Positions 16,168-25,170 of a stretch of DNA of 64,000 bases are shown here, in pieces (position 1 is the stretch's first letter; each line of letters begins with the position of its first letter). The position numbers and the translations under genes are program-made. Source of the DNA: Geobacteraceae bacterium (lineage in GTDB: Bacteria > Desulfobacterota > Desulfuromonadia > Geobacterales > Pseudopelobacteraceae); contig JANXYR010000029.1 in assembly GCA_025355965.1 (NCBI GenBank), positions 1-64,000 on the forward strand. The letters run 5' to 3'. A model generated the notes under the pieces. That model worked only from the letters and a program-made list of their open reading frames with translations. It was not told the DNA's origin and searched no databases.

Positions 16168-17048
16168 TGAAAACTCTCCTCAATTATTCATATTATCCTG
16201 GTTGTTCCCTTCATGCTTCGGCAAGCGAATACGATCTCTCCACCCGTGAATTGTTTAATGCTCTTGGAATTGGTCTGACCGAAATTCCTGACTGGTTCTG
16301 TTGCGGTGCAACTCCGGCCCACAATGTTGACGAACTGCTTTCGCTGTCGCTCTGTGCAAAAAATTTGGAACTTGCCGACAAGGTCGAAGGGGATATGGCT
16401 GTTGCCTGCGCCTCCTGTTTTTCGCGCCTCAAAACAACCCAGCATGTACTGACTGAAAATGAGGTCAAACGCAAACAGGTTGAGACGGCCATCAATGCCC
16501 CGGTCAAGCTGGATAGCAGCGTCAAGCACCTGTTGGAGATTCTGGCCAAGGACCTTGGATTGGAGCGGCTGGCGACAGCAGCAAACAAGCCGCTGGCTGG
16601 CCTCAAGGTGGCCTGCTATTACGGATGCCTGCTGACCCGCCCGACTGATGTTCCTAACCTTGACTGCACCGAAGCGCCCACCATTATGGAACGGGTCATC
16701 GAAGCGGTCGGCGCTGAAACTGTTGCCTGGACCCACCGATTGGAGTGCTGCGGTGCCAACTTCACTCTCTCTCGCCCTGGTGTTGTAATTCAGCTGACTA
16801 ATGCCATTCTTGAATCTGCCAAAGCTGCTGGCGCAGACTGCATAATGGTTGGCTGCCCTCTTTGTCACGGCAACCTTGATATCCGCCAGAAGGAGATTGA
16901 GGGCGTCTACAACGCTGATTACAACATGCCGGTCTTTTATCTCACCCAACTTGTTGGGTTGTCAGTCGGACTTGGCGCAGAGAAGCTCGGCCTTGATGCA
17001 ATGATTGTCAATCCGATGCCGCTTCTGAAAGAGAAAGGGTTACTGTAG
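16167..17048 (+). CDS. hdrB: Heterodisulfide reductase subunit B-like protein
   Basis: A 293-residue catalytic-type subunit with two CCG domains that hold noncubane iron-sulfur clusters at the disulfide-reducing site. Visible motifs are YYPGCSLHAS, DWFCCGATPAHN and ACASCFSRLK in the first half, and CYYGCLLTRP, LECCGANFTLSRP and MVGCPLCHGNLD in the second, giving both CX(n)CCGX(n)CX2C signatures. The length matches methanogen HdrB. It is followed by hdrA after one base. The protein is soluble; no membrane segment is present. Confidence 0.93.
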   Translation: MKTLLNYSYYPGCSLHASASEYDLSTRELFNALGIGLTEIPDWFCCGATPAHNVDELLSLSLCAKNLELADKVEGDMAVACASCFSRLKTTQHVLTENEVKRKQVETAINAPVKLDSSVKHLLEILAKDLGLERLATAANKPLAGLKVACYYGCLLTRPTDVPNLDCTEAPTIMERVIEAVGAETVAWTHRLECCGANFTLSRPGVVIQLTNAILESAKAAGADCIMVGCPLCHGNLDIRQKEIEGVYNADYNMPVFYLTQLVGLSVGLGAEKLGLDAMIVNPMPLLKEKGLL

Positions 17049-17049
17049 T

Positions 17050-19047
17050 ATGTCAAGAATAGGCGTATTCATCTGCCATTGCGGCGAAAACATATCCAGA
17101 ACCGTAGATGTTGAGCGGGTAGCGTCCGAAATTGGCAAGCATCCAGGTGTAGCCTTCTCTACCGACTACAAATACATGTGTTCCGATCCCGGTCAAACTC
17201 TCCTCAAAAAAGCCATTCAGGAACAGAAGCTTACCCATATTGTCGTGGCTGCCTGCTCACCACGTATGCATGAAAAAACCTTCCGTAAAGCTGTTGAAGC
17301 GGCCGGGCTGAACCCATTCCTCTGCGAGATGGCCAACATTCGCGAGCACTGCTCCTGGGTTCACGAAAACAGGGAGGAAGCCACTCTCAAGGCGATAGAT
17401 ATTGTTGGCATGATGGTGGAGCGGGTCAAGAAGAACCGTATTCTCCCCACCATAACAGTGCCGGTAACAAAAAGATCTTTGGTTATCGGCGGTGGTATTG
17501 CAGGAATCCAGGCCGCGCTTGACATTGCCGATTGCGGTCATGAAGTGATTCTGGTTGAGCGAGAACCCTCCATCGGCGGCCATATGGCCCAGCTCTCCGA
17601 AACTTTCCCGACTCTGGATTGCTCCCAATGCATCATGACCCCCAAGATGGTTGATGTCGCCAACCACCCAAAAATCAAACTCTACACCTACAGTGAAATA
17701 GAATTGGTCGAAGGTTACATCGGCAACTTTCAGGTCACTATCAAGAAAAAAGCTCGCTCGGTGGATGAAGACAAATGCACCGGTTGCGGCGTCTGCATGA
17801 CCAAATGCCCGCAGAAAAAGATCCCCAATAAATTTGACCAGAATATTGGCATGCGTACGGCTATCTACGTTCCATTTCCACAAGCCGTGCCGAATACGCC
17901 GGTTATCGACCGAGAAAACTGCACCTGGTTCAAAACCGGTAAATGCGGCATTTGCCAGAAGGTCTGCGGTCCTGGCGCGGTTGATTTTGAACAGCAGGAC
18001 CGTTTGATAGTCGAAGCGGTCGGCGCAATCGTTGTTGCCACCGGCTTTGATCTTTACTCTATTGCCGAAAAGCCGAAGGGCTCTCCGATCAAAGGGTATG
18101 GCGAGTTCGGCCACGGCAAAATACCTGATGTGATTGACGGCATGACCTTCGAACGTTTGGCAAGCGCTTCCGGCCCGACCGGCGGCAGGATTCTGCGCCC
18201 ATCTGACGGCAAGGAACCAAAGCAGATTGTCTTCATCCAGTGCATAGGCTCCCGTGCCCGTGAAAAAGGAATCTCTTACTGCTCGAAGGTCTGCTGCATG
18301 TACACCGCCAAACATACCATGCTCTATCACCACAAGGTGCACGACGGCCAAGCTTACGTCTTCTTCATGGATGCTCGTACACCCGGCAAAAGCTATGACG
18401 AATTCTGGCGGCGTTCAATTGAAGAAGAGGAAGCGGTCTACATCCGCGGCATGGTCTCGCGCCTCTACCAGAAAGGGGACAAAATCGTCGTCATGGGGAG
18501 CGACATCGCCGTCGGTGTCCAGGTTGAGATCGAAGCCGATATGGTTGTTCTTGCGACCGCTGTCATGCCTCAAAAGGGTGCCGATACTCTGGCCCAGAAG
18601 TTGGGTATATCCTACGATAAATATCATTTTTATTCAGAGGCGCATGCCAAACTGCGTCCGGTAGAGTGTGCCACCGCCGGTATTTATCTGGCTGGTGCCT
18701 GTCAGGGGCCGAAGGATATCCCGGAAACGGTGTCCCAGGCCAGTGCCGCTGCTGCCAAGGTCATGACACTTTTCTCCAAGGATAAGTTGGAGCGTGAGCC
18801 GATCGTGGCTCGTGTTCGGGAAATTGGCTGTGTTGGCTGCTTCGCCTGCAAAAAGGTCTGCGCCTATGGTGCCATAGAGGAGAAAGAGATCCGTGACCGC
18901 CAGGGTAACCTTATCAAGGTAGTTGCCTATGTTAATCCGGGGGTCTGCGCCGGCTGTGGCACCTGTCAGGCCACCTGCCCGTCAAAATCGGTGGAGCTTG
19001 ATGGCTATACCGATGAGCAGATTGTTGCAATGATCGAGGCACTTTAA
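17050..19047 (+). CDS. hdrA: Heterodisulfide reductase subunit A-like flavoprotein
   Basis: A 665-residue FAD protein expected to be the electron-bifurcating centre. It has an N-terminal cysteine-containing domain (GVFICHCGENI, MCSDPGQ, AACSPRMHEKTF), an FAD-binding motif VIGGGIAGIQAALDIA near residue 145, a CSQCIMTPKM site, ferredoxin-like cysteines CTGCGVCMTKCP and CGICQKVCGPGAVDFE in the middle, and two C-terminal [4Fe-4S] motifs, CVGCFACKKVCAYGA and CAGCGTCQATCPSKS. No in-frame TGA (selenocysteine) is present. It lies between hdrB and a small lipoprotein gene in the same operon. Confidence 0.94.
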   Translation: MSRIGVFICHCGENISRTVDVERVASEIGKHPGVAFSTDYKYMCSDPGQTLLKKAIQEQKLTHIVVAACSPRMHEKTFRKAVEAAGLNPFLCEMANIREHCSWVHENREEATLKAIDIVGMMVERVKKNRILPTITVPVTKRSLVIGGGIAGIQAALDIADCGHEVILVEREPSIGGHMAQLSETFPTLDCSQCIMTPKMVDVANHPKIKLYTYSEIELVEGYIGNFQVTIKKKARSVDEDKCTGCGVCMTKCPQKKIPNKFDQNIGMRTAIYVPFPQAVPNTPVIDRENCTWFKTGKCGICQKVCGPGAVDFEQQDRLIVEAVGAIVVATGFDLYSIAEKPKGSPIKGYGEFGHGKIPDVIDGMTFERLASASGPTGGRILRPSDGKEPKQIVFIQCIGSRAREKGISYCSKVCCMYTAKHTMLYHHKVHDGQAYVFFMDARTPGKSYDEFWRRSIEEEEAVYIRGMVSRLYQKGDKIVVMGSDIAVGVQVEIEADMVVLATAVMPQKGADTLAQKLGISYDKYHFYSEAHAKLRPVECATAGIYLAGACQGPKDIPETVSQASAAAAKVMTLFSKDKLEREPIVARVREIGCVGCFACKKVCAYGAIEEKEIRDRQGNLIKVVAYVNPGVCAGCGTCQATCPSKSVELDGYTDEQIVAMIEAL

Positions 19048-19060
19048 GGAGGGTAACAGC

Positions 19061-19255
19061 ATGTGCGCTCGTCCGCTTTTGTTAGCCATGTTACTGGCGA
19101 TGATCTTTTGTAGCGGCTGCTCAAGCTTTAATTTTTTCAAAGTCTTTTATGAAGGTATTCAGACTCGGGATCAGCTACGAACAACCCCGGCTGAGAGGGC
19201 AGGGAAACCTGATCCAATGAATTACCAACAGTATGAATCGGAACGGAAACGCTAA
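19061..19255 (+). CDS. Small lipoprotein inside the hdr-flx operon
   Basis: A 64-residue protein with a lipoprotein signal: MCARPLLLAMLLAMIFCSGC, cleavage before the cysteine at residue 20, then a short mature part ending in a charged tail. AAGGAGGG precedes the ATG. It is only 13 nt after hdrA and 3 nt before the mvhD-like gene, so it belongs to the operon although all its neighbours are cytoplasmic redox proteins. It might anchor or position a membrane-facing partner, but there is no direct evidence. No family is recognised. Confidence 0.7.
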   Translation: MCARPLLLAMLLAMIFCSGCSSFNFFKVFYEGIQTRDQLRTTPAERAGKPDPMNYQQYESERKR

Positions 19256-19258
19256 TCT

Positions 19259-19756
19259 ATGAATCAAACGACTCAACATGGCTTCGAACCAAAAATCATT
19301 GCTTTCGTCTGCACCTGGTGCACATATGCAGGAGCGGACCTGGCCGGCACAAGTCGCATGCAGTACCCGGCCAACGTCAGGGTACTCAAGTTCCCCTGCA
19401 CCGGGCGTATTGATCCGGTCTTTATTTTGAAGGCTTTCCAGCAGGGGGCTGATGGGGTGCTTGTTTCCGGCTGTCATCCGGGGGACTGTCACTACATCGC
19501 CGGAAATTTTCATGCCAGGCGTCGCTTCGCCGCTTTCCGAAAGCTACTCGAATTCATAGGCGTCGATCTGAGTCGCCTCCAGTTTTCCTGGGTTTCTGCA
19601 GCCGAGGGTGGCAAATGGGTTGAGGTAGTTACCGACTTGACCGAAAAAGTGCGGGCTATGGGGCCGATGGTAGAGTTTAAAGAGCTGGCGCTGGAAGAAC
19701 AATGGTCCGGAGTTATCGATACGCCGGAATTGAAAGAAGCGTATAACGCCATCTGA
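19259..19756 (+). CDS. flxD: MvhD/FlxD-like iron-sulfur electron-transfer subunit
   Basis: A 165-residue homologue of the delta subunit of methyl-viologen-reducing hydrogenase, which passes electrons to HdrA through a [2Fe-2S] cluster. The family cysteines are visible in FVCTWCTYAGADLAG, LKFPCTGRIDP and VSGCHPGDCHYIAGN. There is no hydrogenase gene here. As in the FlxABCD-HdrABC complexes of anaerobes, the partner is an NADH-oxidising FlxA/B/C unit encoded next. The gene order here, hdrCBA then flxDCBA, is the mirror of the flxABCD-hdrABC order described for Desulfovibrio. Confidence 0.9.
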   Translation: MNQTTQHGFEPKIIAFVCTWCTYAGADLAGTSRMQYPANVRVLKFPCTGRIDPVFILKAFQQGADGVLVSGCHPGDCHYIAGNFHARRRFAAFRKLLEFIGVDLSRLQFSWVSAAEGGKWVEVVTDLTEKVRAMGPMVEFKELALEEQWSGVIDTPELKEAYNAI

Positions 19757-19766
19757 CAGGATCTAC

Positions 19767-20693
19767 ATGAACATTCACGTACTAGATAAATCCATATACA
19801 CCGCCGTCACGGAGGCCATTCGCAGCGAGGCGACTCGTCTGCTAACAGCTGGAGATGTAACCGTCATTGTCGGCTACGCCGCCGCCCGCCGCAAGGGTTC
19901 AGCCCAACCGATTGTCATTACATCTTCTGCAGACGCCGATAAGCTGATCTTTACACCCGCCTGTGTCAACAACCTTGCCGTCTATCTGACCAAGGCAAAA
20001 AAAGAGATTCCAAAGGGTGGGAAAATAGGCATTGTAGTCAAGGGGTGTGACCTGAAAGCGCTGGTTGGGCTGATGGGGGAATCACAGCTCAAACGTGAGG
20101 AGCTTTATCTGATAGGTGTTCCCTGCGTCGGTGTGCTGGCTTCAACGGTGCAGCCTGCAACTGAACTTACAGCGGAGACAATAGCCTCCAAGTGCCGTGA
20201 ATGTGATGCCCATCTGCCGAGCGGATGCGATCTTTTACCGAACGTAGTGTTGCCGCCGATGCCACAACTGGAGGGGAAATATTCGGCAGAGATAGCCCGT
20301 CTGGAGGCGCTGCCCCCGGCCGAACGCTGGGCTTTCTGGAAAGAGCAGTTTGCCAAATGTATCAAATGTTACGCATGCCGTCAGGTTTGTCCCTTCTGCT
20401 TCTGCGAACAGTGCCTCTGTGACCGCAACAAACCGCAGATGGTGGATACGACTCCCCGCCCCGCCGGTAACACAGCCTGGCACATCGTACGTGCCATGCA
20501 TCTGGCCGGCCGCTGTGCCGGTTGCGCCGAATGCGAACGGGTCTGCCCGATGGATATCCCCTTGAATCTTCTCAACCGCAAAATGGCTAAAGAGCTGAAA
20601 GAGCTGTTTGACTACGAGGCAGGTTTCGAAGTTAATGAAAAGGGGCCGCTGTCAACATACACCGAAAAAGACGATCAATCGTTCATCAAGTAA
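19767..20693 (+). CDS. flxC: FlxC-like 4Fe-4S protein
   Basis: A 308-residue cytoplasmic iron-sulfur protein of the HdrABC-FlxABCD system. The N-terminal half is an alpha-beta domain with IGIVVKGCDLKALVGLM, related to the FrhB/AsrA-type N-terminal region. The C-terminal half has two clusters of cysteines, CIKCYACRQVCPFCFCEQCLC near 203-223 and CAGCAECERVCPMDIP near 253-268. The first is unusually cysteine-dense. The stop is 8 nt before the next gene. The FlxC label rests on position and cluster type; the family relation to Flx proteins is more certain than the letter. Confidence 0.75.
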   Translation: MNIHVLDKSIYTAVTEAIRSEATRLLTAGDVTVIVGYAAARRKGSAQPIVITSSADADKLIFTPACVNNLAVYLTKAKKEIPKGGKIGIVVKGCDLKALVGLMGESQLKREELYLIGVPCVGVLASTVQPATELTAETIASKCRECDAHLPSGCDLLPNVVLPPMPQLEGKYSAEIARLEALPPAERWAFWKEQFAKCIKCYACRQVCPFCFCEQCLCDRNKPQMVDTTPRPAGNTAWHIVRAMHLAGRCAGCAECERVCPMDIPLNLLNRKMAKELKELFDYEAGFEVNEKGPLSTYTEKDDQSFIK

Positions 20694-20701
20694 GGACGCC
20701 G

Positions 20702-21706
20702 ATGCAGAAATATATCTCTCAACAAAACCTGAACACCCTTTTGGACAAGCTTATCACTAAAGGTATACGTGTAGTCGCACCGCGTATAAGCGCCGGAATT
20801 CCACTCTACGAGCCGCTTAAGTGCTCAGATGAAATGGTGACAGATCAGTTGCCGCGCCGTTCGGCCAAGGAAGCCTTTTTTCCCGTATGCGAAGAGATCA
20901 TGTCTTACGAGAAGGAGGGACAGCAGGTTAAGCTGACCGATGTTGATCCGGCCCGTTTCCCTGAGACAGTACTGGTGGGTGTACGACCCTGTGACGCAGC
21001 TGCTATTCCGGTTCTGGATGCGGTATTTTCCTGGGACTACAAGGATGAATTTTTCCTTGAGCGGCGCAGAAAGACAACCATCATCGGTCTGGCATGCACA
21101 ACAGCGGACGATGCCTGTTTCTGCACTGCAGTCGGTCTTTCTCCTGCCGAAACCAGGGGGAGTGACCTGTTCCTGACTCTGCTCGACGGGGGTGGTTATG
21201 CCTGCGAATCCTACAGTGAAAAGGGCGAGGCTTTGATTAATGGCAACGGCGAGCTTTTTTCTGAGTCTAATAACGCCGTGCCGTTCCATCTGGCTGCACC
21301 CCAGGCCGAAAAAATAGATTTGAAGAAGGTAAAGGCTTGGTTGGACGAACATTTTGAAGACCCTCTCTGGGATGGTATTGCTGTGCGCTGTGTCGGTTGT
21401 GGAGCCTGCGCATTTGTCTGCCCGGCCTGCCACTGTTTCGACATTGTTGATGAAGGAACTGAAAAAAATGGCAAACGCCGCAAGAGTTGGGACGCCTGTG
21501 GTTTCTGGAAGTTTACCCACCACGCCTCGGGGCACAATCCGCGGGACTTGCAGCCCAAGCGTTACCGCAACCGCATAATGCACAAGTTCAAATACTACGA
21601 CGATAAATTTGGCCAGACTCTTTGCACCGGTTGTGGTCGCTGCGTTCGCATCTGCCCGGTCGGGATAGATATCGCGGCGATTGTTGATGAGATAAACAAG
21701 AAATAA
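20702..21706 (+). CDS. flxB: FlxB-like (AsrA/HydB-type) 4Fe-4S protein
   Basis: A 334-residue protein resembling the A subunit of anaerobic sulfite reductase and the beta subunit of sulfhydrogenase. It has VLVGVRPCDAAAIPVLD and LACTTADDACFC in the N-terminal part and two ferredoxin motifs, CVGCGACAFVCPACHCF near 233 and CTGCGRCVRICPVGID near 306. It should relay electrons from the flavin subunit FlxA to FlxD and HdrA. It follows flxC by 8 nt and precedes flxA by 14 nt. Confidence 0.85.
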   Translation: MQKYISQQNLNTLLDKLITKGIRVVAPRISAGIPLYEPLKCSDEMVTDQLPRRSAKEAFFPVCEEIMSYEKEGQQVKLTDVDPARFPETVLVGVRPCDAAAIPVLDAVFSWDYKDEFFLERRRKTTIIGLACTTADDACFCTAVGLSPAETRGSDLFLTLLDGGGYACESYSEKGEALINGNGELFSESNNAVPFHLAAPQAEKIDLKKVKAWLDEHFEDPLWDGIAVRCVGCGACAFVCPACHCFDIVDEGTEKNGKRRKSWDACGFWKFTHHASGHNPRDLQPKRYRNRIMHKFKYYDDKFGQTLCTGCGRCVRICPVGIDIAAIVDEINKK

Positions 21707-21720
21707 AAGGTTTGATAAAA

Positions 21721-22569
21721 ATGTGTGATCACACCAACAAGAACATCTACCTCCCCTATCTGACCACAGTCACGGAAGTCATCGACGAAACCCCCGATGT
21801 CCGAACTCTGCGCCTGGTCTTTCAGGACGAAAAAGTCCGTGACTCTTTTGCATTCCGTGCCGGCCAGTTTGCTGAATATTCAGCTTTTGGTGCAGGTGAA
21901 GCTACCTTCTGCATCGCGTCATCACCGACCCGTACCGGCTATATTGAGTGCAGTTTCCGCTCTGTCGGTAGGGTGACTGAAGAGTTACGTCGCCTGGAAG
22001 TGGGGGACAGCATGGGGTTCAGGGGTCCTTATGGCAATTCCTATCCTATTGAAGAGTTTTACGGCAAGAACCTGGTTTTCGTAGCCGGTGGTATTGCCCT
22101 GCCGCCGCTCAGAACACTGATCTGGAACTGTCTTGATCTGCGCGACAAGTTTGGCGAGATCACAATTGTCTATGGTGCCAGGACGGAGGCTGACCTTGTG
22201 TATAAACGTGAACTGAAAGAGTGGCAGGAGCGCGGGGATGTGCGCTTGGTGAAGACTGTTGATCCGGGAGGAGCTGGGCCGGAGTGGGACGGTAAGGTCG
22301 GTTTTGTACCAACAATTCTTGAAGAAACGGCTCCCTCTGCAGAGAATACAGTTGCCCTGGTTTGCGGGCCACCGATCATGATCAAATTTACCCTGCCGGT
22401 ACTGGAGAAGCTCGGATTCAGTGATGAGCAGGTCTACACAACGCTTGAAAACCGGATGAAATGCGGTTTGGGGAAATGCGGTCGCTGCAATGTTGGCAAT
22501 GTGTATGTCTGCAAGGATGGCCCGGTATTTACGGCCAAGCAGGTTAAGGCCATGCCGATGGAGTTTTAA
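21721..22569 (+). CDS. flxA: FlxA-like NAD(P)H-binding flavoprotein
   Basis: A 282-residue ferredoxin-NADP reductase-fold protein related to AsrB/HydG; it should oxidise NADH and feed electrons to the Hdr complex. An FAD-binding barrel comes first (FRAGQFAEYSAFG, FCIASSPT), then an NAD-binding region (LVFVAGGIALPPLRTLI, VCGPPIMIK) and a C-terminal [2Fe-2S] site, CGLGKCGRCNVGNVYVC. The ATG at 21721 is preferred, with AAGG 10 nt upstream; a TTG at 21712 overlaps that site. Its stop abuts the stop of the convergent LysM gene, with no terminator between. Confidence 0.88.
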   Translation: MCDHTNKNIYLPYLTTVTEVIDETPDVRTLRLVFQDEKVRDSFAFRAGQFAEYSAFGAGEATFCIASSPTRTGYIECSFRSVGRVTEELRRLEVGDSMGFRGPYGNSYPIEEFYGKNLVFVAGGIALPPLRTLIWNCLDLRDKFGEITIVYGARTEADLVYKRELKEWQERGDVRLVKTVDPGGAGPEWDGKVGFVPTILEETAPSAENTVALVCGPPIMIKFTLPVLEKLGFSDEQVYTTLENRMKCGLGKCGRCNVGNVYVCKDGPVFTAKQVKAMPMEF

Positions 22570-23448
22570 TTACTTTGATGCCGGGAGAGCAGGACCGATT
22601 TTCAGGTTGAGATCTTTTCCATCGATGACGGCGTGGAAAATGTAAGTCAGCGGAAGTTCAACTGCTTTATCGGCATTTAATACGTCAAATGAAATCCCCA
22701 AAGTTTCGGCTATTCCCTCGATCACGTTACGCGGAGTTTCATCGGCTTTGAAGTATAGCAGCTTGATTTTGTGGCGCGCCAGCAGTCGTTCAAGTGTATA
22801 TGCCTCGGCCGTCCCAAGGCCGCAAACTGTGACTACTTCCATGTTCTTGTAGGATAAGCTGATGCTCTCTGCGTCTATGAAAGGGGAAAGTGCGGAGACG
22901 CGCACACCCAATTGTTCCGCAACCTCACGCGCCAGCCTGCAGGGTTGGGAAGGTGCCACAGCCACTTCTCGCACGTGAGGCACGTCGGTGGTAGGGGGCG
23001 GAGCGGCTACTGATTCTGGTAGGGGAGAGCGGTTTGTTTTTGTTGTCGGATCAATTGCTCGTGGAAGCGGGATTATAAGACGTTGCCCTACTGATAGACT
23101 CTTTGGCTTTTGGATGTTGTTCAGGCGCATTATCTCGGGGATAAGCTGTTCGGCGGCTCTGTTGGATAGCCCATAGCGTTGCATCAGGATAAGAAACAGA
23201 TTTTCTCCGGGTAAAACGGTATAGCTACTGTTTTCTCCCTTTGCGTTGGTAATAGCGGTTACGGACTTTGTTAATTCATGGGGTAGTCGTTGGTCTGTTG
23301 TGCGGTGAACTGGAACGCGCCGAAGCTCTTTCAGATCGATATCATATGGCTCCTGAATGGCACCAGCTTCAAAAGCACACAACACGATACCAGCCAACAA
23401 TATGGCTAAAGTTCGAATCTGCTGCAGTCGGTTGCATCCTATCATCAC
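22570..23448 (-). CDS. LysM-domain protein
   Basis: About 292 residues with an N-terminal signal peptide (LAILLAGIVLCAFEAGA). A LysM peptidoglycan-binding domain is at residues about 75-130 (YTVLPGENLFLILMQRYGLS to SLSVGQRLIIPLP). A proline-rich linker follows, and then a 130-residue C-terminal domain of unknown function. It probably acts in the periplasm at the cell wall. Two ATG codons lie at 23448 and 23445 without a clear ribosome site, so the start is approximate. It may be cotranscribed with the upstream DsbC-like gene 34 nt away. Confidence 0.75.
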   Translation of the reverse strand: MMIGCNRLQQIRTLAILLAGIVLCAFEAGAIQEPYDIDLKELRRVPVHRTTDQRLPHELTKSVTAITNAKGENSSYTVLPGENLFLILMQRYGLSNRAAEQLIPEIMRLNNIQKPKSLSVGQRLIIPLPRAIDPTTKTNRSPLPESVAAPPPTTDVPHVREVAVAPSQPCRLAREVAEQLGVRVSALSPFIDAESISLSYKNMEVVTVCGLGTAEAYTLERLLARHKIKLLYFKADETPRNVIEGIAETLGISFDVLNADKAVELPLTYIFHAVIDGKDLNLKIGPALPASK

Positions 23449-23482
23449 GCCGGTCCCTGTTTTCTTCTACTCTTCCTGGTCA

Positions 23483-23968
23483 TTAGTCGTTCTTCGGTCC
23501 TAAAGCCTCTTCAATTCTCTTCAGATCAAACCCTTCGATAATTCTGCCATTGATCAGAAATGTCGGTGTCGCGTCAATATTATTTTTCTTGGCAATTTCA
23601 AGTTGCTCTTCTTGGAGTTTGATCCCTCTGGGATTACTCTCGAAATTCGGACGCCGATCGAGAGTACCGGACATCATCATATGGTAGGCCTTGGCTTTAT
23701 CCTGTTGCGACAGGACATACTGAATTTTTTCTTTAGCCTTGGGATGCATGGGTAAGGGGTAGAAAAATATATGGCGGGTGATATCACTACGTCCTTCAAA
23801 GTATTTGGAAGCTTTGCGACAATAGGGGCAATCCGGGTCGGTGAATTCAACTACAGTCTTCGGACCACTTCCGATAGTGATAGACTTTTCAAATTCAAGA
23901 TTAGTTGCATATGCTGGTTTAGAGGCTGTAGATGCCAGGAAAATCAGCAACAGTATGAAATATTTCAT
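23483..23968 (-). CDS. DsbC-like periplasmic thioredoxin-fold protein
   Basis: A 161-residue exported thiol-disulfide protein. A signal peptide ends near residue 21 (SKPAYA). The thioredoxin-fold active site is CPYC in EFTDPDCPYCRKASKYFEG, and the cis-proline loop is in IDATPTFLINGRIIEGF. It lacks the N-terminal dimerisation domain of classical DsbC, so it resembles the catalytic half found in many deltaproteobacteria. It likely keeps periplasmic cysteines, for example in c-type cytochromes, reduced or isomerised. It is 17 nt downstream of the kinase gene, probably in one operon. Confidence 0.88.
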   Translation of the reverse strand: MKYFILLLIFLASTASKPAYATNLEFEKSITIGSGPKTVVEFTDPDCPYCRKASKYFEGRSDITRHIFFYPLPMHPKAKEKIQYVLSQQDKAKAYHMMMSGTLDRRPNFESNPRGIKLQEEQLEIAKKNNIDATPTFLINGRIIEGFDLKRIEEALGPKND

Positions 23969-23985
23969 TTTACACCCCGACTTGA

Positions 23986-25170
23986 TTAAACGCTGCCGTT
24001 TCTGTTGATATTAATGGCAGGCAAAAGTATAATAAATTCACTACCATGGCCCATTTTGCACTCTGCCCAGATCATGCCATGGAAGCTTTCAATAGCTAAT
24101 TTGCAATATGCCAGTCCAAGCCCCGCTCCGCCCAGTTCACGTCCTGTTTTTCTTGCAAACTGGGTATATCGGTCAAATATACTTTCCAGTTCATTTTCTG
24201 GAATGCCATTGCCGGTATCGCTAACAACAACCTTGACAAAGCGGTCACATTTTAAGAAGTCTGGCGGGACTTGCACATAGGCCGGAATTTTTAGTGCAAG
24301 CATATCGCCTCCTGAAATAGAGCGACAGGAAACTGATATTTTGCCCCCAACAGGTGTAAATTTTAGTGCGTTGCCCAATAAATTTCCGAGGACCCGAGTA
24401 AACGAGTTCTTGTCAACTGCAATCTCTGTCTTGACGGGTTCCAAATCCTCTGAAAATTCAATGCCATCATGTCTTGCCGGTCGGGCAAATTGATTGGAAG
24501 CTTTGCTGATGAGTTCATGAGCGTTGTATGAATGAATAGTCATCTTTATTTTTCCGGCTTCGAATTTTTTGATGTCCAGAAGGTTGTCGATCATGAGGAC
24601 AACCTCATTGCAGCTGTCAATAGCCGATTGCAGATAATCTCCCTGTTCCTCGTTAACTGAACCGAGGCACCCTTCCCGAATGATATCTATTGATCCTATT
24701 ACGGCGGTTAACGGGTTTTTCATGTCATGCGATAGCATCAGAATGAAGTCTTCTTTTTCCTGCTGCAAACGCCGCTTCTCGATCCGTTCCCATCGATGAG
24801 CCCGAGTACGCTCAAGTCTTTGCAGCAAATCTTCAAAGGAAAACGGCTTAGAGATATAATCCTCAGCGCCATCTTTCATGCACTCTACGGCAAGCGCTTC
24901 GCTGCCGTGGCCACTCATCATGATAACTGCAACATCGCTACCCCTGTCCTTTAAGTGTTTTAAGACAGTCACACCACTAATTCCCGGCATTTTAATGTCA
25001 AGCAGGACAAGCGTGAAACTCTTGTCGTTTTCAAGTATATCCAGAGCCGCAGAACCGCTGGAAGCCATTGATGAAGAATAACCTTGGCAATCGAGAAACT
25101 CCTTTAATGTCTGGCCGATTGCTGGCTCATCATCAACAATTAAAATTTTATCCAACTTTTGAGTTATCAC
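23986..25170 (-). CDS. Response regulator-histidine kinase hybrid
   Basis: A 394-residue soluble signalling protein with domains in the order REC-HisKA-HATPase. The receiver domain (residues about 8-120) has the acidic pair VDDE and phosphoacceptor Asp in [10 protein letters not shown], and the conserved Lys in SKPF. The H-box is [13 protein letters not shown] near 155. The ATP-binding domain has [15 protein letters not shown] and [11 protein letters not shown]. No membrane segment or sensor domain is present, so input must come through phosphorylation of the receiver. It overlaps ispD by 4 nt (ATGA), showing coupling with that gene. Confidence 0.92.
   Translation of the reverse strand: MITQKLDKILIVDDEPAIGQTLKEFLDCQGYSSSMASSGSAALDILENDKSFTLVLLDIKMPGISGVTVLKHLKDRGSDVAVIMMSGHGSEALAVECMKDGAEDYISKPFSFEDLLQRLERTRAHRWERIEKRRLQQEKEDFILMLSHDMKNPLTAVIGSIDIIREGCLGSVNEEQGDYLQSAIDSCNEVVLMIDNLLDIKKFEAGKIKMTIHSYNAHELISKASNQFARPARHDGIEFSEDLEPVKTEIAVDKNSFTRVLGNLLGNALKFTPVGGKISVSCRSISGGDMLALKIPAYVQVPPDFLKCDRFVKVVVSDTGNGIPENELESIFDRYTQFARKTGRELGGAGLGLAYCKLAIESFHGMIWAECKMGHGSEFIILLPAININRNGSV

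Noticed and set aside
16188-16949. Long open frame on the minus strand opposite hdrB (253 codons).
   Set aside because: It is antisense to a clear gene, has no family signature and reflects codon bias of hdrB.
17257-18351. 364-codon minus-strand frame opposite hdrA.
   Set aside because: Shadow of a well-supported gene with no ribosome site or homology signal.
20825-21583. 252-codon minus-strand frame opposite flxB.
   Set aside because: Shadow frame opposite an iron-sulfur protein with intact motifs.
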